From Lycorma delicatula (lineage: Eukaryota; Arthropoda; Insecta; Hemiptera; Fulgoridae): a DNA stretch of 64,000 bases. Below, in pieces: positions 14,052-25,331 of the stretch. Position 1 is the stretch's first letter; each line of letters opens with the position of its first letter. A program made the translations under genes and the position numbers. Under the pieces are notes generated by a model. That model ran no database searches. It saw only the letters and a program-made list of their open reading frames with translations, and was not told the DNA's origin. Location: NCBI RefSeq assembly GCF_047948215.1, contig NC_134456.1, positions 65,615,529 to 65,679,528 on the forward strand. The letters are read 5' to 3'.

Positions 14052-16978
14052 CTCCGAGTGGGGACTACTAAGGAAGTAGTCACCAGAAAATTAAAAAATA
14101 ACATTCTATGAGTCAGAGCGTGGAAAGTTAGAAGTCTAAAAAAGTTGGTAGGTTAGAAAATTTGACGAGGGAAATGGATAGGATAAATTTAGATGTAGTA
14201 GGAATTAGCAAGGTTATGTGAGAAGAGAAAAATGACTTTTGGTCAGGTGATTTTAGAATAATTTTCTCAGCTTCAAATAATGCGCAGGCAGGAGTAGGTA
14301 TCATAATGAACAAGAAGATAGGGAAGAGAGTAAAGTATTTCAACATGTGTAGCGATAGTATCATTGTAATAAGGATAAAATCAAAACCTAAACCGACAAC
14401 GATTATTAAAGTCTATATGCCTATAGGCGCCCATTATGATAATGAGGTAGAGTGTGTATATAAAGAAATTGACGAAGTAATTAAACACATAAAAGGGGAT
14501 GAAAATTTAATAATAGTTGGAGATTGGAATGCAAGCATTAGAAAAGGCAAGGAAGGAAATATAGTGGGTGAATACAGGCTGTGCAAAAGAAATGAAAGAG
14601 GGGACCGACTTATAGAGTTTTGTACAAAGTATAATTTAGTAATTGCCAACACCCAGTTTAAAAATCATGGTAGAAGAATATACACATGGAAAAAGCCCGG
14701 GATACTGCAAGGTATCAGATAGATTATATTATGGTTAAGCAAAGATTTAGAAATCAACTTGTTGATTGCAAAACTTACCATGTAGCAGATATTGATAGCA
14801 ACCATAATTTAGTGATAACAAAATGTAGATTGGGGTTTAAAAACCTGAAGAAAAGGTGTCAGATAAATTGGTGGAATTTAGAGAAGCTTGATGATGAGGA
14901 AGTAAAGAAGATTTTTGAGGAGGACAACGCAATAGTTCTTCGTAGAAAAGATTAAGTAGAAAATGTAGAAGAAGAATGGGAATGTTAAAAAGGAAATTCT
15001 TAAACCAGCAGAAGCGAACATAGGTAGAACAAATAGAACTGGTAGAAAACCTTGAATTTCAGACGATATATTGCAGCTGATGGATGAACGTAGAAAATAT
15101 AATAATGCTAGTGATGAAGAAAGTAAAAGGAACTATAGACAATTAAGAAATACTATAAACAGGAAGTGCAAACTAGCGAAAGAAGAGTGGATTAAAGAAA
15201 AGTGTTCAGGAGTGGAAAGAGAAATGAACATTGGTAAAATAGATGGAGCATACAGGAAAGTTAAGGAAAATTTTGGGATACATAAATTAAAATCTAATAA
15301 TGTGTTAAAGATGGTACACCGATTTATAATACAAAAGGCAAAGTCGATAGGTGGGTGGAATATATTGAAGAGTTATATGTGGGAAATGAATTAGAAAATG
15401 GTGTTATAGAGGAAGTCGAAGAGCATGAAAGGGGAGAAACAATACTGAGATCTGAATTTAAGAGAGCATTAAAAGATTTGAATGGCAGGAAGGCTCCTGG
15501 AATATACAGAATACCTGTAGAATTATTGCGCAGTGCAGGTGAGGAAGCGATTGATAGATTATACAAACTGGTGTGTAATATTTATAAAAAGGGGAAGTTC
15601 TCTCACTTCAAAAAGAGTGTTATAGTCATGATACCAAAGAAAGCAGGAGCAGATAAATGTGAAGAATACAGAACAATTAGCTTAACTAGCCATGTATAAA
15701 AAATCTTAACTAGAATTCTGTACAGAAGAATTGAGAGGAGAGTGGAAGAAGTGTTAGGAGAAGACCAATTTGGTTTCAGAAAAAGTATAGGGATAAGGGA
15801 AGCAATTTTAGACCTCAGATTAATAGTAGAAGGAAGATTAACAACAATTTTGATAAACAAACCAACATACTTGGCATTTATAGACCTAGAAAAGGCATTC
15901 GGTAACGTAGACTGGAATAAAAGTTTAGCATTTAAAAAAAATTAGGGATCAAATACAGAGATAGAAGAATGATTGCTAAAATTTACAGGAACCAAACAGC
16001 AATAGTAATAATTGAAGAACATGAGAAAGGGAGTCTGACAAGGATGTTCCCTATTCCTGTTACTTTTTTATCTTTACAGAGAACTAGCAGTTAATGATGT
16101 TAAAAAACAAGTTAGATTCGGAGTAACAGTACAAGGTGAAAAGATAAAGATGCTACGATTTCCTGATGATACAGTAATTAAGCTGAGAGTAAAAATGATT
16201 TAGAAGGAACAATGAATGGCATGGATGAAGTCCTATGCAAGAACTACTGCATGAAAATAAACAAGAACAAAACAAAAGTAATGAAATGTAGTAGAAATAA
16301 CAAAGATGGACCACTGAATGTAAAAATAGGAAGAGAAAAGATTATGGAGGTAGAAGAATTTTGTTATTTGGGAAGTAGAATTACTAAAGATGGACGAAGC
16401 AGGAGCGATATAAAATGCTGAATAGCACAGGCGAAACAAGCCTTCAGTCAGAAATATAATTTGTTTACATCTAAAATTTATTTAAAAGTCAGGAAAAGAT
16501 TTTTGAAAGTATATGTTTGGAGAGTAGCTTTATATTGGAAGTGAAACTTGGATGATCGGAGTACCTGAGAAGAAAAGATCAGAAGCTTTTGAAATGTGGT
16601 ACTATAGGAGAATGTTAAAAATCAGATGGGTAGATAAAGTGACAAATGAAGAGGTATTGCAGCAAATCGATGAAGAAAGAAACATTTGGAAAAATATAGT
16701 TAAAAGAAGACACTTATAGGCCACATATTAAGGCATCCTGGAATAGTCGATTTAATATTGGAAGGTCATGTAGAAGGAAAAAATTGTGTAGGCAGGCCAC
16801 GTTTGGAATATGTAAAACTAATTGTTAGGGATGTAGGATGTAGGGGGTATACTGAAATGAAACGACTAGCACTAGATAGGGAATCTTGGAGAGCTGCATC
16901 AATTGGGATCTATTTAAGTTATATTTACTAAACAAATATAATTGTAATTTTATTTATATATTTTTTTAGTGTATAACT
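14052..16978 (+). mobile_element. RTE-like non-LTR retrotransposon, endonuclease + reverse transcriptase, broken
   Basis: A LINE whose product would carry an apurinic-type endonuclease followed by a reverse transcriptase, used for target-primed insertion. The endonuclease is seen around 14306-14955 (VYMP, then IIVGDWNAS, then ARYQIDYIMV and DSNHNLVI). Reverse transcriptase pieces lie at 15355-15945 (LNGRKAPG, VIVMIPKKAGADKCEEYRTISL, then LGEDQFGFRKS and FIDLEKAF), 16140-16421 and on to the C-terminal arm. The frame is cut by several stops and shifts, and the catalytic FADD box reads FPDD here (near 16158), so it is dead. The 5' untranslated part is truncated relative to the copy at 52890. The end differs from the canonical 3' end in the 21668 copy. 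I place it near the RTE clade by motif style only. Confidence 0.85.
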
Positions 16979-17268
16979 GAAAAATATAGTTAAAAGAAGA
17001 CACTTATAGGCCACATATTAAGGCATCCTGGAATAGTCGATTTAATATTGGAAGGTCATGTAGAAGGAAAAAATTGTGTAGGCAGGCCACGTTTGGAATA
17101 TGTAAAACAAATTGTTAGGGATGTAGGATGTAGGGGGTATACTGAAATGAAACGACTAGCACTAGATAGGGAATCTTGGAGAGCTGCATCAATTGGGATC
17201 TATTTAAGTTATATTTACTAAACAAATATAATTGTAATTTTATTTATATATTTTTTTAGTGTATAACC
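16689..17268 (+). repeat. Tandem duplication, 2 x 290 bp, of the LINE 3' end
   Basis: Bases 16689-16978 and 16979-17268 are the same to within about two differences (CTA against CAA near 16819/17109, and the last base). The unit carries the C-terminal LINE region from the KNIVKRR codons through the non-canonical tail ending TTTTTTAGTGTATAAC. Such similarity means a very recent tandem duplication or an assembly artefact. Confidence 0.9.
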
Positions 17269-19285
17269 ACATCTTTGCAATGAATATTTTATTTGTATTA
17301 TCTGAAAATGGTCTCATCTACCTTCTTTCATTAATAGAACTCATAAAAATATAGGCCCTCACTTCAGCATGTTTAATTTCAAGCCCCTCCCCCCAGAACT
17401 TGACATTTATAAATGATTCTCAAAGAACCAGAATATTCATTGTTATCCTTTTTGAAAATAAAACCACTATATATTTTCAAAAGACGGACAATTCTTAAAA
17501 GGATTATAAAATTGTATACATGCACATAAAAAGAAGAAGAATAATTTATTGATTGGATTGTAACTATTTAATGCAGACATATTTCATGTTTGTTGATGGT
17601 ATTCATAATAATGCTAATTTTAATATTTTTGTTGTCCCTAGTGTAAAATTTTACAGTCATCTTGTTAAAACAAACATTTTTATAAGATGATTACATTAAT
17701 TTTATTTTGAATGCAATTATCTGCTTTTAATCATGTTTTTTTTTGCCTTAAACTGTATCAGTCAGTAAGCTGTCATCATAAGATAATTACTATGAATATC
17801 TAAACTCTCATCTGAAATGTAATATTAAAGATTGGCTTCAAAAAATCAGAGCAAGATTTTAAAATAAACAAATTATTTTTTTTTATCTATGTATGGTACT
17901 GGTAAATATGATTGATTAATTTATATTCATTTTTTTCATGTTCTCTTAAACTAATCAGATAACATAACAATTTTAAAATTACATATCCTAATTCTGAGGG
18001 CTATAGAAAAGATCTATCTAATTACATTTCAGTTTTTAATAAAAGATTTTCTGATTTATTTGTTTAAAATTAATTTATAAATAATATTAATTATAAAAAA
18101 CTGAACTTTCTGAATACTTATTTAACGTGTACTTAAATATGAGTTCAAATATTTAGCAATTAACATCTTCAAAATTATTTGATTGTGCACCAATTTTACT
18201 TTTCATCTAGTTCTATCAATTATTTAAATTTTTTATGTTTTAATATTAACCATTTCTGTTATTCATAAATTTTGCACTTTCTAATTCTATTCTGCTCAAG
18301 TTTCTTTGATCCTTTTAAGCAAATTCTAAAGCAGTTCTGTTTGTTACCAACAGAATAGCAAACTTTCCTTACCATTATTGACATGATTTGTAGAATTATG
18401 TTATAAATATAATGAAGTTATAATTGTACTTGTCTTAGGGTAGTAAGACACAAGTTTATTTTTTTTCTTATTGTGAACTTTTATCAAGCTAAATACATGT
18501 TTATGACAATACATGTAACACTACCCACATCCTTGCATAATTTCACTCATTCCCTGCCATTAGGAATCTCTCTTCTTTCAAATTTCTGCTCTGCTTTACC
18601 TTTTTAGAATCATAGGCTGTGTGTGCCTTCTGCTGAAATCTATCTGTGTCTTAGTCATTTCACTTGTAATTAATATGGTACCCAACAAATGCCTACATAC
18701 ACATCACTAATCCTATAAGTTATTTCATTCCTTTCTCCTACCAATTTTTTTAATAATGGAATGTATATATTTGTAACTTAAGTTTTAAATGTCCTGTAGG
18801 TGACAGTAATTAGGGAAAATGTAACATTTAGATGTAATAATTATGATTTTTATTTGAATCTGACATTTTTTAGGCAGTAAAAGTTAATTTTTTCTGGGAG
18901 TTTAGGAATACTAAGCAAGTACCATATTATTTCATAACATAAACAGTTAAAGATAACTTTAACAGTTGTGTTAAAGTGACAACACTACTTGACATAAACA
19001 TGTTGAATTTTATTTAATAAATAATTATATCTGTTAGGTAGTCACCATGGAACTTGATTTATTATTCTAAAAAAATATATTTATATAAATATAGTAATAA
19101 ATAATAATTAAATAAAAAATGTGGGCCCCCAACAAATCTAGATTACTAAAGAATAACACAACTTGAGAATGAAACTTCAATAGTTATAAACTTTATACTG
19201 ATAAATTCAAGGAGAAAATGAGAATCAGTCCACTTCTAAAGAAAAGTAAAACAGACTTTATTTTTGATAATAAGTATATTAAAAC
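17269..19285. other. No gene recognised
   Basis: AT-rich, with no supported exon, RNA or transposon. Confidence 0.4.
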
Positions 19286-19299
19286 AAATAAATCACTGC

Positions 19300-19589
19300 T
19301 TTTCTTTTTTTTTCCTGTTTAGCCTCTGGTAACTACCGTTTAGATAATTCTTCAGAGGATGATATGTATGAGCGTAGTCTTGTACATTCTCAGTTCGACC
19401 ATTCCTGAGATGTGTGGTTAATTGAAACCCAACCACCAAAGAACACCGGTATCCACGATCTAGTATTCAAATCCGTGTAAAAATAACTGGCTTTACTAGG
19501 ACATGAACGTTGCAACTCTCAACTTCCAAATCAGCTGATTTGGGAAGACCAAATCTAGTTAACCACTAGACCAACCCGGAGTGTTAAAT
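19300..19589 (-). repeat. Full-length tRNA-derived SINE with target-site duplication
   Basis: On the minus strand the element begins with a tRNA-like head: GTTGGTCTAGTGGTTAACTAG (complement of 19555-19575) is an A-box region, and GTTCATGTCC (complement near 19500-19509) is a slightly diverged B box. The body follows, and it ends in an A-rich tail (poly-T on the plus strand, 19303-19315). It is bracketed by the perfect 14-bp direct repeat AAATAAATCACTGC (19286-19299 and 19590-19603), the target-site duplication. A second copy of the same family is at 41381-41649. It is transcribed by Pol III and moved by a partner LINE; which LINE is unknown. Confidence 0.85.
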
Positions 19590-19829
19590 AAATAAATCAC
19601 TGCCGCTAACAGTCTATCTTACTTTAATGAAAATTTGTTTTTAATAAACGTAATAAGCTTCTCTCCTGAAAATGTTGGCAAAATGTATGTACGACTATTG
19701 CTTAATGAATGTACAGGGTTATTTACTTTCTGTCAGCTAATATGTTTATATTTTGGTTGTTTTTGCCAATCAGAGTTGGTAATGAAACTTTTTTAATGAC
19801 AAACAGAACCAAATTTAAAAATGTATAGT

Positions 19830-20215
19830 TTTTAAAACTCAGTTCATAATGCTTTCATGCTCTCTCTTGTAACCATCTTAGTGTTTGGTACTGATATATT
19901 GTGTAGTGGTCAAACAGTAAGTGTTGGATTTGATTTGTGTCTGTTTATTTAATAAGAATATCACTGTGTATTTTATAGTTTAAATGTTCAAGTTTGTTAA
20001 GATGTGGTCTTTCCTTGTGTATATGTAGAACAGCCAGTGGTTATCAATGTTGGTGGGTTTCTGAACAAATATTGTTTAAATCTGCTATCTCATAGATCTA
20101 AATCACAAATTCACTGTGAAAATCAGTTCTTGGAATTAATATGGTAAGTTTAACTTGTCTATTTACTGTGTTTGATGATTTATATTTCATTTAATATTAA
20201 ATTGCATTAGCACAA
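19830..20215. repeat. Dispersed repeat, copy 2
   Basis: Relative of 13260-13760. The left half runs in the same direction and the right half is inverted (CAGTTCTTGGAATTAATATG at 20129-20148 against its complement near 13710-13730). It is followed directly by a TA microsatellite. Confidence 0.5.
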
Positions 20216-20221
20216 TGGTTG

Positions 20222-20226
<5 letters not shown>

Positions 20227-20261
<35 letters not shown>
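20227..20261. repeat. (TA)n microsatellite
   Basis: An uninterrupted run of about 17 TA units. Confidence 0.95.
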
Positions 20262-20264
<3 letters not shown>

Positions 20265-21475
20265 TATTACATGTTAATGCAAAATTAACATTTTGATAAA
20301 CATTTGATTTAAAAAAGTAAGGTACAAAAATAGTGTGTAAGTAAAATTTGTAAATGGAACACTTAGTAAATTATTTAGTGTAAATACTTTAAGTAAATTT
20401 TAAATGGAACACTTACTGTTACTGATCTGAGTATAATAGTCACTGAGTATAATATAAAAAACGTATATAAATCTTTTATTGATGGTGTAAACATGGCTAA
20501 TTGTGATTTCTGGTTGTTTCCTGAGCTAAAGTTCCTGCAAAAACCTGAATTTGACTGCTGTAAGGAGATAGAGAAACGCAAAAGCAAACTGGAAGCTGTT
20601 ACAGTTTCGAAAAATGTCTTCATAAATATAGGACTATTGGGTTGTGTGAGGAATGATAAGAGGGCAATTAAATCAGACTAGGCAAGCTATTTTTTTTTTT
20701 TTTTTTTTTTTTACAAAGTGTATTTATTTTTTGTTACGCAAAGCAATAATGTATTTTTAATGAAGTATATAGATACATTGAATAATTTTTTTGCCTCTTG
20801 TTCACTAGTTTGATGTATACATACTAAATCTGTGGTATAAACCCTGAGACTGTAAATTTAGTTATTCTGGATTAATTATGAATCATTAACATAAGGTTGG
20901 TTTCTTTAGAAAGAACTTTTGACAAAAAACTAAGAAAAATACAGCCAAGGTCATTACTTCTAAAAGTACATCATTGAGTAAGTGATATTTAGAATCACTA
21001 ACTAAATCATGTTCTATAAACAGTAGCTACAAAGTTTCCAAGAATAAAATTAAAAAGATGATTGAACCATTATAAAAAAAACCTTTGAATACTACCTCAA
21101 GGTCACGAACTAAACTTAATAATTGAAATTTTGGAAAAAACAAAAAATTCTAAAGATGATGTTTGAAGAAGAAGGGATAGATAGCATTTAAACTTATATA
21201 GAAAATAAACATTTGAATATCCATCCAGTTTTAAAATTTTTGCAAAGGTAACACTAGGAATAGCATATAAGTATTTCAATAAATCTATACGTAGGGAACT
21301 AACTTTTTGGATGTAATTAAACTTTAACTTAATATTTACTTATTTAAGTTGTAAAATAATGACAAAAAACAATTAATTTTATGGAAAAATAAGTATTAGT
21401 GAAGAGAGTTTAACAGAGTTGTCATTTTACCATTTGAGTAAGATGGAAATTGTGACTTCTTTTAGCCAATGACTT
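20262..21475. other. No gene recognised; one mariner-like peptide scrap
   Basis: Most is plain AT-rich DNA. On the plus strand 20493-20680 is open and includes WLFPELKFLQ and a C/KEIEKRKSKLE-like stretch that resembles the end region of mariner transposases in a loose way. That is too weak to call as a separate element. Confidence 0.25.
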
Positions 21476-21481
21476 TTGCCT

Positions 21482-21542
21482 AAAAGACTAAAAGAACTTT
21501 TAGTTCTTTTAGTCTTTTGACTAAAAGAACTTTTAGTCAAAA
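21482..21542. repeat. Overlapping near-perfect palindromes
   Basis: Two palindromes share their middle: 21482-21518 (arms AAAAGACTAAAAGAAC and its complement) and 21515-21542 (arms TTTTGACTAAAAG and its complement). Related words continue to 21552. The structure is built from one repeated word, AGACTAAAAGAAC, flipped several times. Confidence 0.85.
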
Positions 21543-21667
21543 AGTCTTTTGACTTTTTTTGATGGTGGTAGCTGCTTTCCATCCATATGCTTAACAGAGT
21601 TATAATGAGATATAATTTAAATGTTTCATGGGAAAAATCTAAAATTATGTCTTTTGTGATAAGGATT

Positions 21668-22524
21668 GGAACTAGCAGTTAATGATGTTAAAGAACAATT
21701 TAGATTCGGAGTAACAGTACAAGGTGAAAAGATAAAGATGCTACGATTTGCTGATGATATAGTAATTCTAGCCGAGAGTAAAAAGGATTTAGAAGAAACA
21801 ATGAACGGCATAGATGAAGTCCTAAGCAAGAACTATCGCATGAAAATAAACAAGAACAAAACAAAAGTAATGAAATGTAGTAGAAATAACAAAGATGGAC
21901 CACTGAATGTGAAAATAGGAGGAGAAAAGATTATGGAGGTAGAAGAATTTTGTTATTTGGGAAGAAGAATTACTAAAGATGGACGAAGCAGGAGCAATAT
22001 AAAATGCCGAATAGCAAACGCGAAACGAGCCTTCAGTCAGAAATATAATTTGTTTACATCAAAAATTAATTTAAATGTCAGGAAAAGATTTTTGAAAGTA
22101 TATGTTTGGAGTGTCGCTTTATATGGAAGTAAAACTTGGACAATCGGAGTATCTGAGAAGAAAATATTAGAAGCTTTTGAAATGTGGTGCTATAGGAGAA
22201 TGTTAAAAATCAGATGGGTGGATAAAGTGACAAATGAAGAGGTATTGCGGCAAATAGATGAAGAAAGAAGCATTTGGAAAAATATAGTTAAAAGAAGAGA
22301 CAGACTTATAGGCCAAATACTTGGCATCCTGGAATAGTCGCCTTAATATTGGAAGGACAGGTAGAAGGGAAAAATTGTGTAGGCAGGCCACGTTTGGAAT
22401 ATGTAAAACAAATTGTTAGGGATGTAGGATGTAGAGGGTATACTGAAATGAAACGACTAGCACTAGATAGGGAATCTTGGAGAGCTGCATCAAACCAGTA
22501 AAATGACTGAAGACAAAAAAAAAA
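21668..22524 (+). mobile_element. 5'-truncated RTE-like LINE copy with target-site duplication
   Basis: This recent insertion carries only the last part of the reverse transcriptase and the canonical 3' end. A 223-residue frame (21666-22337) includes the active-site box FADDIVILAES and the C-terminal arm with CYLG, RITKDGRSRS and the WCYRRMLKIRW box; a frameshift near 22330 then separates it from the last block, GRPRLEYVKQIVRDVGCRGY. The element ends CTGAAGAC followed by A10. It is flanked by the perfect 10-bp repeat GATAAGGATT (21658-21667 and 22525-22534). It gives the true 3' end of the family, against which the odd end of the 14052 copy can be judged. Confidence 0.92.
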
Positions 22525-22534
22525 GATAAGGATT

Positions 22535-24060
22535 CAGATAGGACCAAAATTGTCTTTTGTTTTTTTTTAATCAAAAACATGTAACTAGAAACAACATTAT
22601 TCATTTTGTAAGGTAAAAAAGCCTTCATTATGATTTTAAATATTATGATTATTTTATTACGCCAAAATAACTGATTCAACAGTTAGTATATTTGTTTTTA
22701 TTATGCTACGTAAGGTTTAACAGTTTCTGAAGATGATATTCATTTTTTTCTCTAGTTTTTTAGAAGCCAGAATATACTGTAAGTTTAACTTATTAGAAAG
22801 GTGTCTTGTTTAAAATTAAAGTTATGTAATCCCAAGCAATTTCTTTCATCATAGAACTAGAATAATAACATATCATACAATACGAAAGCTGGTTCCAGTT
22901 TACTAATTGCTACAATTGTAATATAGGAACAAAATGTTGGTTGAAATGTTTTCATTCATGAGATCAGTATATAAATAAATATAAATTTAGTGAATTTATG
23001 AATCAAATTTGTGGTATTAAATGTACTACATAAACATTACTATACTTGACTAATTAGGTGCTATAACTGCTATGATTGTATAGAATCTGGAATGCCAAGG
23101 GAGCTATGATTAAAATGAATATGTAAAAAAAATAAGTATACAAAATGTTAATTTTTTATTGATAAGTACACCAGTCTTACATTTACTGTGAGTATTCCAA
23201 GAGTAATTTACGCATCTCCTGTAAACATAAATAGAATTATTATTTCACAAACTAAAATAACAAAAAATAAAAATACTATAATCAAAAAATTATTATTTTT
23301 TGTTCACATAATAATATTACACTGCAATACTAAATTTTATTCTTGTGCAATGTACATATGTAATAGAAGACAACAATTCTTGCCGTCTTTAACAAGAATG
23401 AAACCAAAAAAAAAAAAATAAACTATTTTTATAATAATGATAAAATATTTCTATTAAAACTTATAGTTCTTCATAAAACAGCTTTCATTACTTTATTTAT
23501 AATTTTGGATCAATCTAATCAATTATTAAGCTACATAGATCTACTTCTGAATGTGATATTAAAATTTTGTAAAATATTTTGATTGCAGTGATTACATTTG
23601 GATTATTTTATTTCTTGTTACTGTTTTTTTCACGTGAAATTTTGCCATTTAAACAGAAAAATAAAGAGTGAAATAAGATGAAGGAGAAAGCTGTATTAAG
23701 GCAAGGACAAGGTAAGATAGAACAGCATTAAGAAAAAAATGGAGAATAGAGACAGCATCTTAGAAGATGTGATAGTGGGAGAGAAAGAAGAGAAAACAGC
23801 ATATTTGGAGGAAGAAATTTAGATAGAAGACTCATTCAACACACAAACCTGATAAACTGCAATGGAATTTGATATATTTAATTTACAAGTAATGTAGATA
23901 TAGCTGAATGTAGAACAGATCACATAATAGAAGTGAGTAGATATGAGATACATTAAGCACAGTATTAAAATTGCTATTCTCAAAAATAACAAGCATCCTA
24001 CACAAAGTTTATTATGGAAAGTAGAAAGAGATATCTGTTTCCTTTTGCACTGAGACAAAT
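22535..24060. other. No gene recognised
   Basis: AT-rich DNA; short chance frames only. The 23650-23830 part is purine-rich (GGAGAAAG, AGAGAAAGAAGAG) without other features. Confidence 0.4.
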
Positions 24061-24079
24061 ATATTGTATATCAGCAGCA

Positions 24080-24265
24080 CACAGGTAGAAGACCAAGGGG
24101 TAGACCAAGAATGAAATTGATAAATAAATGTGATGGAGGAAGTATACAAGAGAGGAATGTGGTGAGAGTAATGGAATAGAGATGGTTCATGGATCAAGGA
24201 GACGGAGAAATTTTATAAATGGCCCGGTGCGAGGAAACTTGGATTAAAGGGACTGTAAATGAAGA
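24080..24265 (+). mobile_element. Possible LINE reverse-transcriptase tail fragment
   Basis: The plus strand reads RRPRGRPRMKLINKC, then a basic stretch, a W-containing segment and MARCEETWIKG after stops. The GRPR-x-W-x(many)-W pattern is usual near the C terminus of LINE reverse transcriptases (compare GRPRLEYVKQ in the RTE-like copies). Frame is broken and the ends are undefined. Confidence 0.35.
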
Positions 24266-24828
24266 TAATCAACAGCAAACTAGTCCTGCAAGCAACATAA
24301 TCACTCTGCTCATCACACAGACTGACTATTTATATAATTAATATCATAGGAAACAACTCTCTATTACTTGTATCTCAAATGTGTCGCAATCATAAGAAAT
24401 ATTGGTTGAGGTTATATTTAAACAGCTTCTTAGTAAAACAATAAATAAATATATTCCTTTCTTCTAATAGTATACAGTCTTCTTTAAATCAGTTGTTTTG
24501 ATTTTAATTTTTTATGATCAGCAATGGTTTATTTTAAAATTAATATATACAATTACATGGATTCAGTAATCGATTAACTCGTGCATAAGAGAAATGGCCA
24601 TCTTTATATGAATTTTACAACTAATGAGCACTGAATATACCATCAATGAATCTCAGTACCTAATTATATTGCATAAATATTTTTATATTACCCATATATT
24701 ATTAAAAATAATTAACTTCTTCCTGAATGGTCCTTAAATCAATAAATAAATGTAAAATTATATTATCGTTGTAATTATCTTAAAATGTAAATTATATTAT
24801 CATAATATTATTTTTGCTCATTAATACA

Positions 24829-24940
24829 TTACTTAGAGCCAAAAAATTCTGATATAATTTTAATCACTTGTTTTTTGTCTTTAATGACATGTTCAATCAT
24901 TCCAAGAATTCTGTCTGATAAGTTTGTTTGTTTTAATATA
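24829..24940 (-). CDS. Weak candidate for the last RPAP1 coding exon
   Basis: About 37 open codons end with TAA at 24829-24831; a CTTCACG on the plus strand gives an AG acceptor (AACGTGAAG) at the start. Using the strong donor of exon H the phase does not keep this frame and a stop follows after 15 residues; it fits only with a weaker donor 4-5 bases further. I saw no clear match to the known RPAP1 C terminus. The true last exon may be elsewhere, between here and 9.9 kb. Confidence 0.2.
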
Positions 24941-25197
24941 CTTCACGTTATGAAGTTAAAAAAAATTTACTCAAAGGAAATTATATAATAAAACAGGTGA
25001 ATCCACAAAATAATTTTGTGTACCCAATAATGTTCCTAAAAAAGAATAAAACCAAGAATAGATTAATCAGACTGTACAACAGCAAAAAAGCTTTCTCAGA
25101 TTAAAATATTAAGTATATTTATTAAAAAATATATTTACATTCAAAGTAAATAAATAGTAAATATATTTACTTTATAAAGTTTGATAAAATACTGTAC

Positions 25198-25331
25198 CTG
25201 ATTTCCTAATGCATCTATTCTTTGTTTAAGACTTTTTGTGAAGTTATTTTCAGGATATTTAATCATAAATGTTGAAACATGATGAACAGCAACTTTGTAT
25301 AGGACAGGACTCCACTGTGGCCTAATTCTTT
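25198..25331 (-). CDS. RPAP1: RPAP1 exon H
   Basis: 134 nt; acceptor TTGTTGTTGCAG, donor CAG|GTACAG. It completes a split Glu codon from exon G and ends in phase 0. It encodes the best-conserved block of this region, RPQWSPVLYKVAVHHVSTF, which corresponds to the RPxWCPVLYxVAVxHV stretch near the C terminus of vertebrate RPAP1. The protein should continue for roughly 50-70 residues after this. Confidence 0.9.

Noticed and set aside
14128..15860. Several minus-strand frames of 70-85 codons opposite the LINE
   Set aside because: Antisense shadows of the endonuclease and reverse-transcriptase frames; the same shadows occur opposite the other LINE copies.
23188..23421. 77-codon plus-strand frame
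   Set aside because: Composition is that of translated AT-rich DNA and it ends in poly-lysine from an A run.
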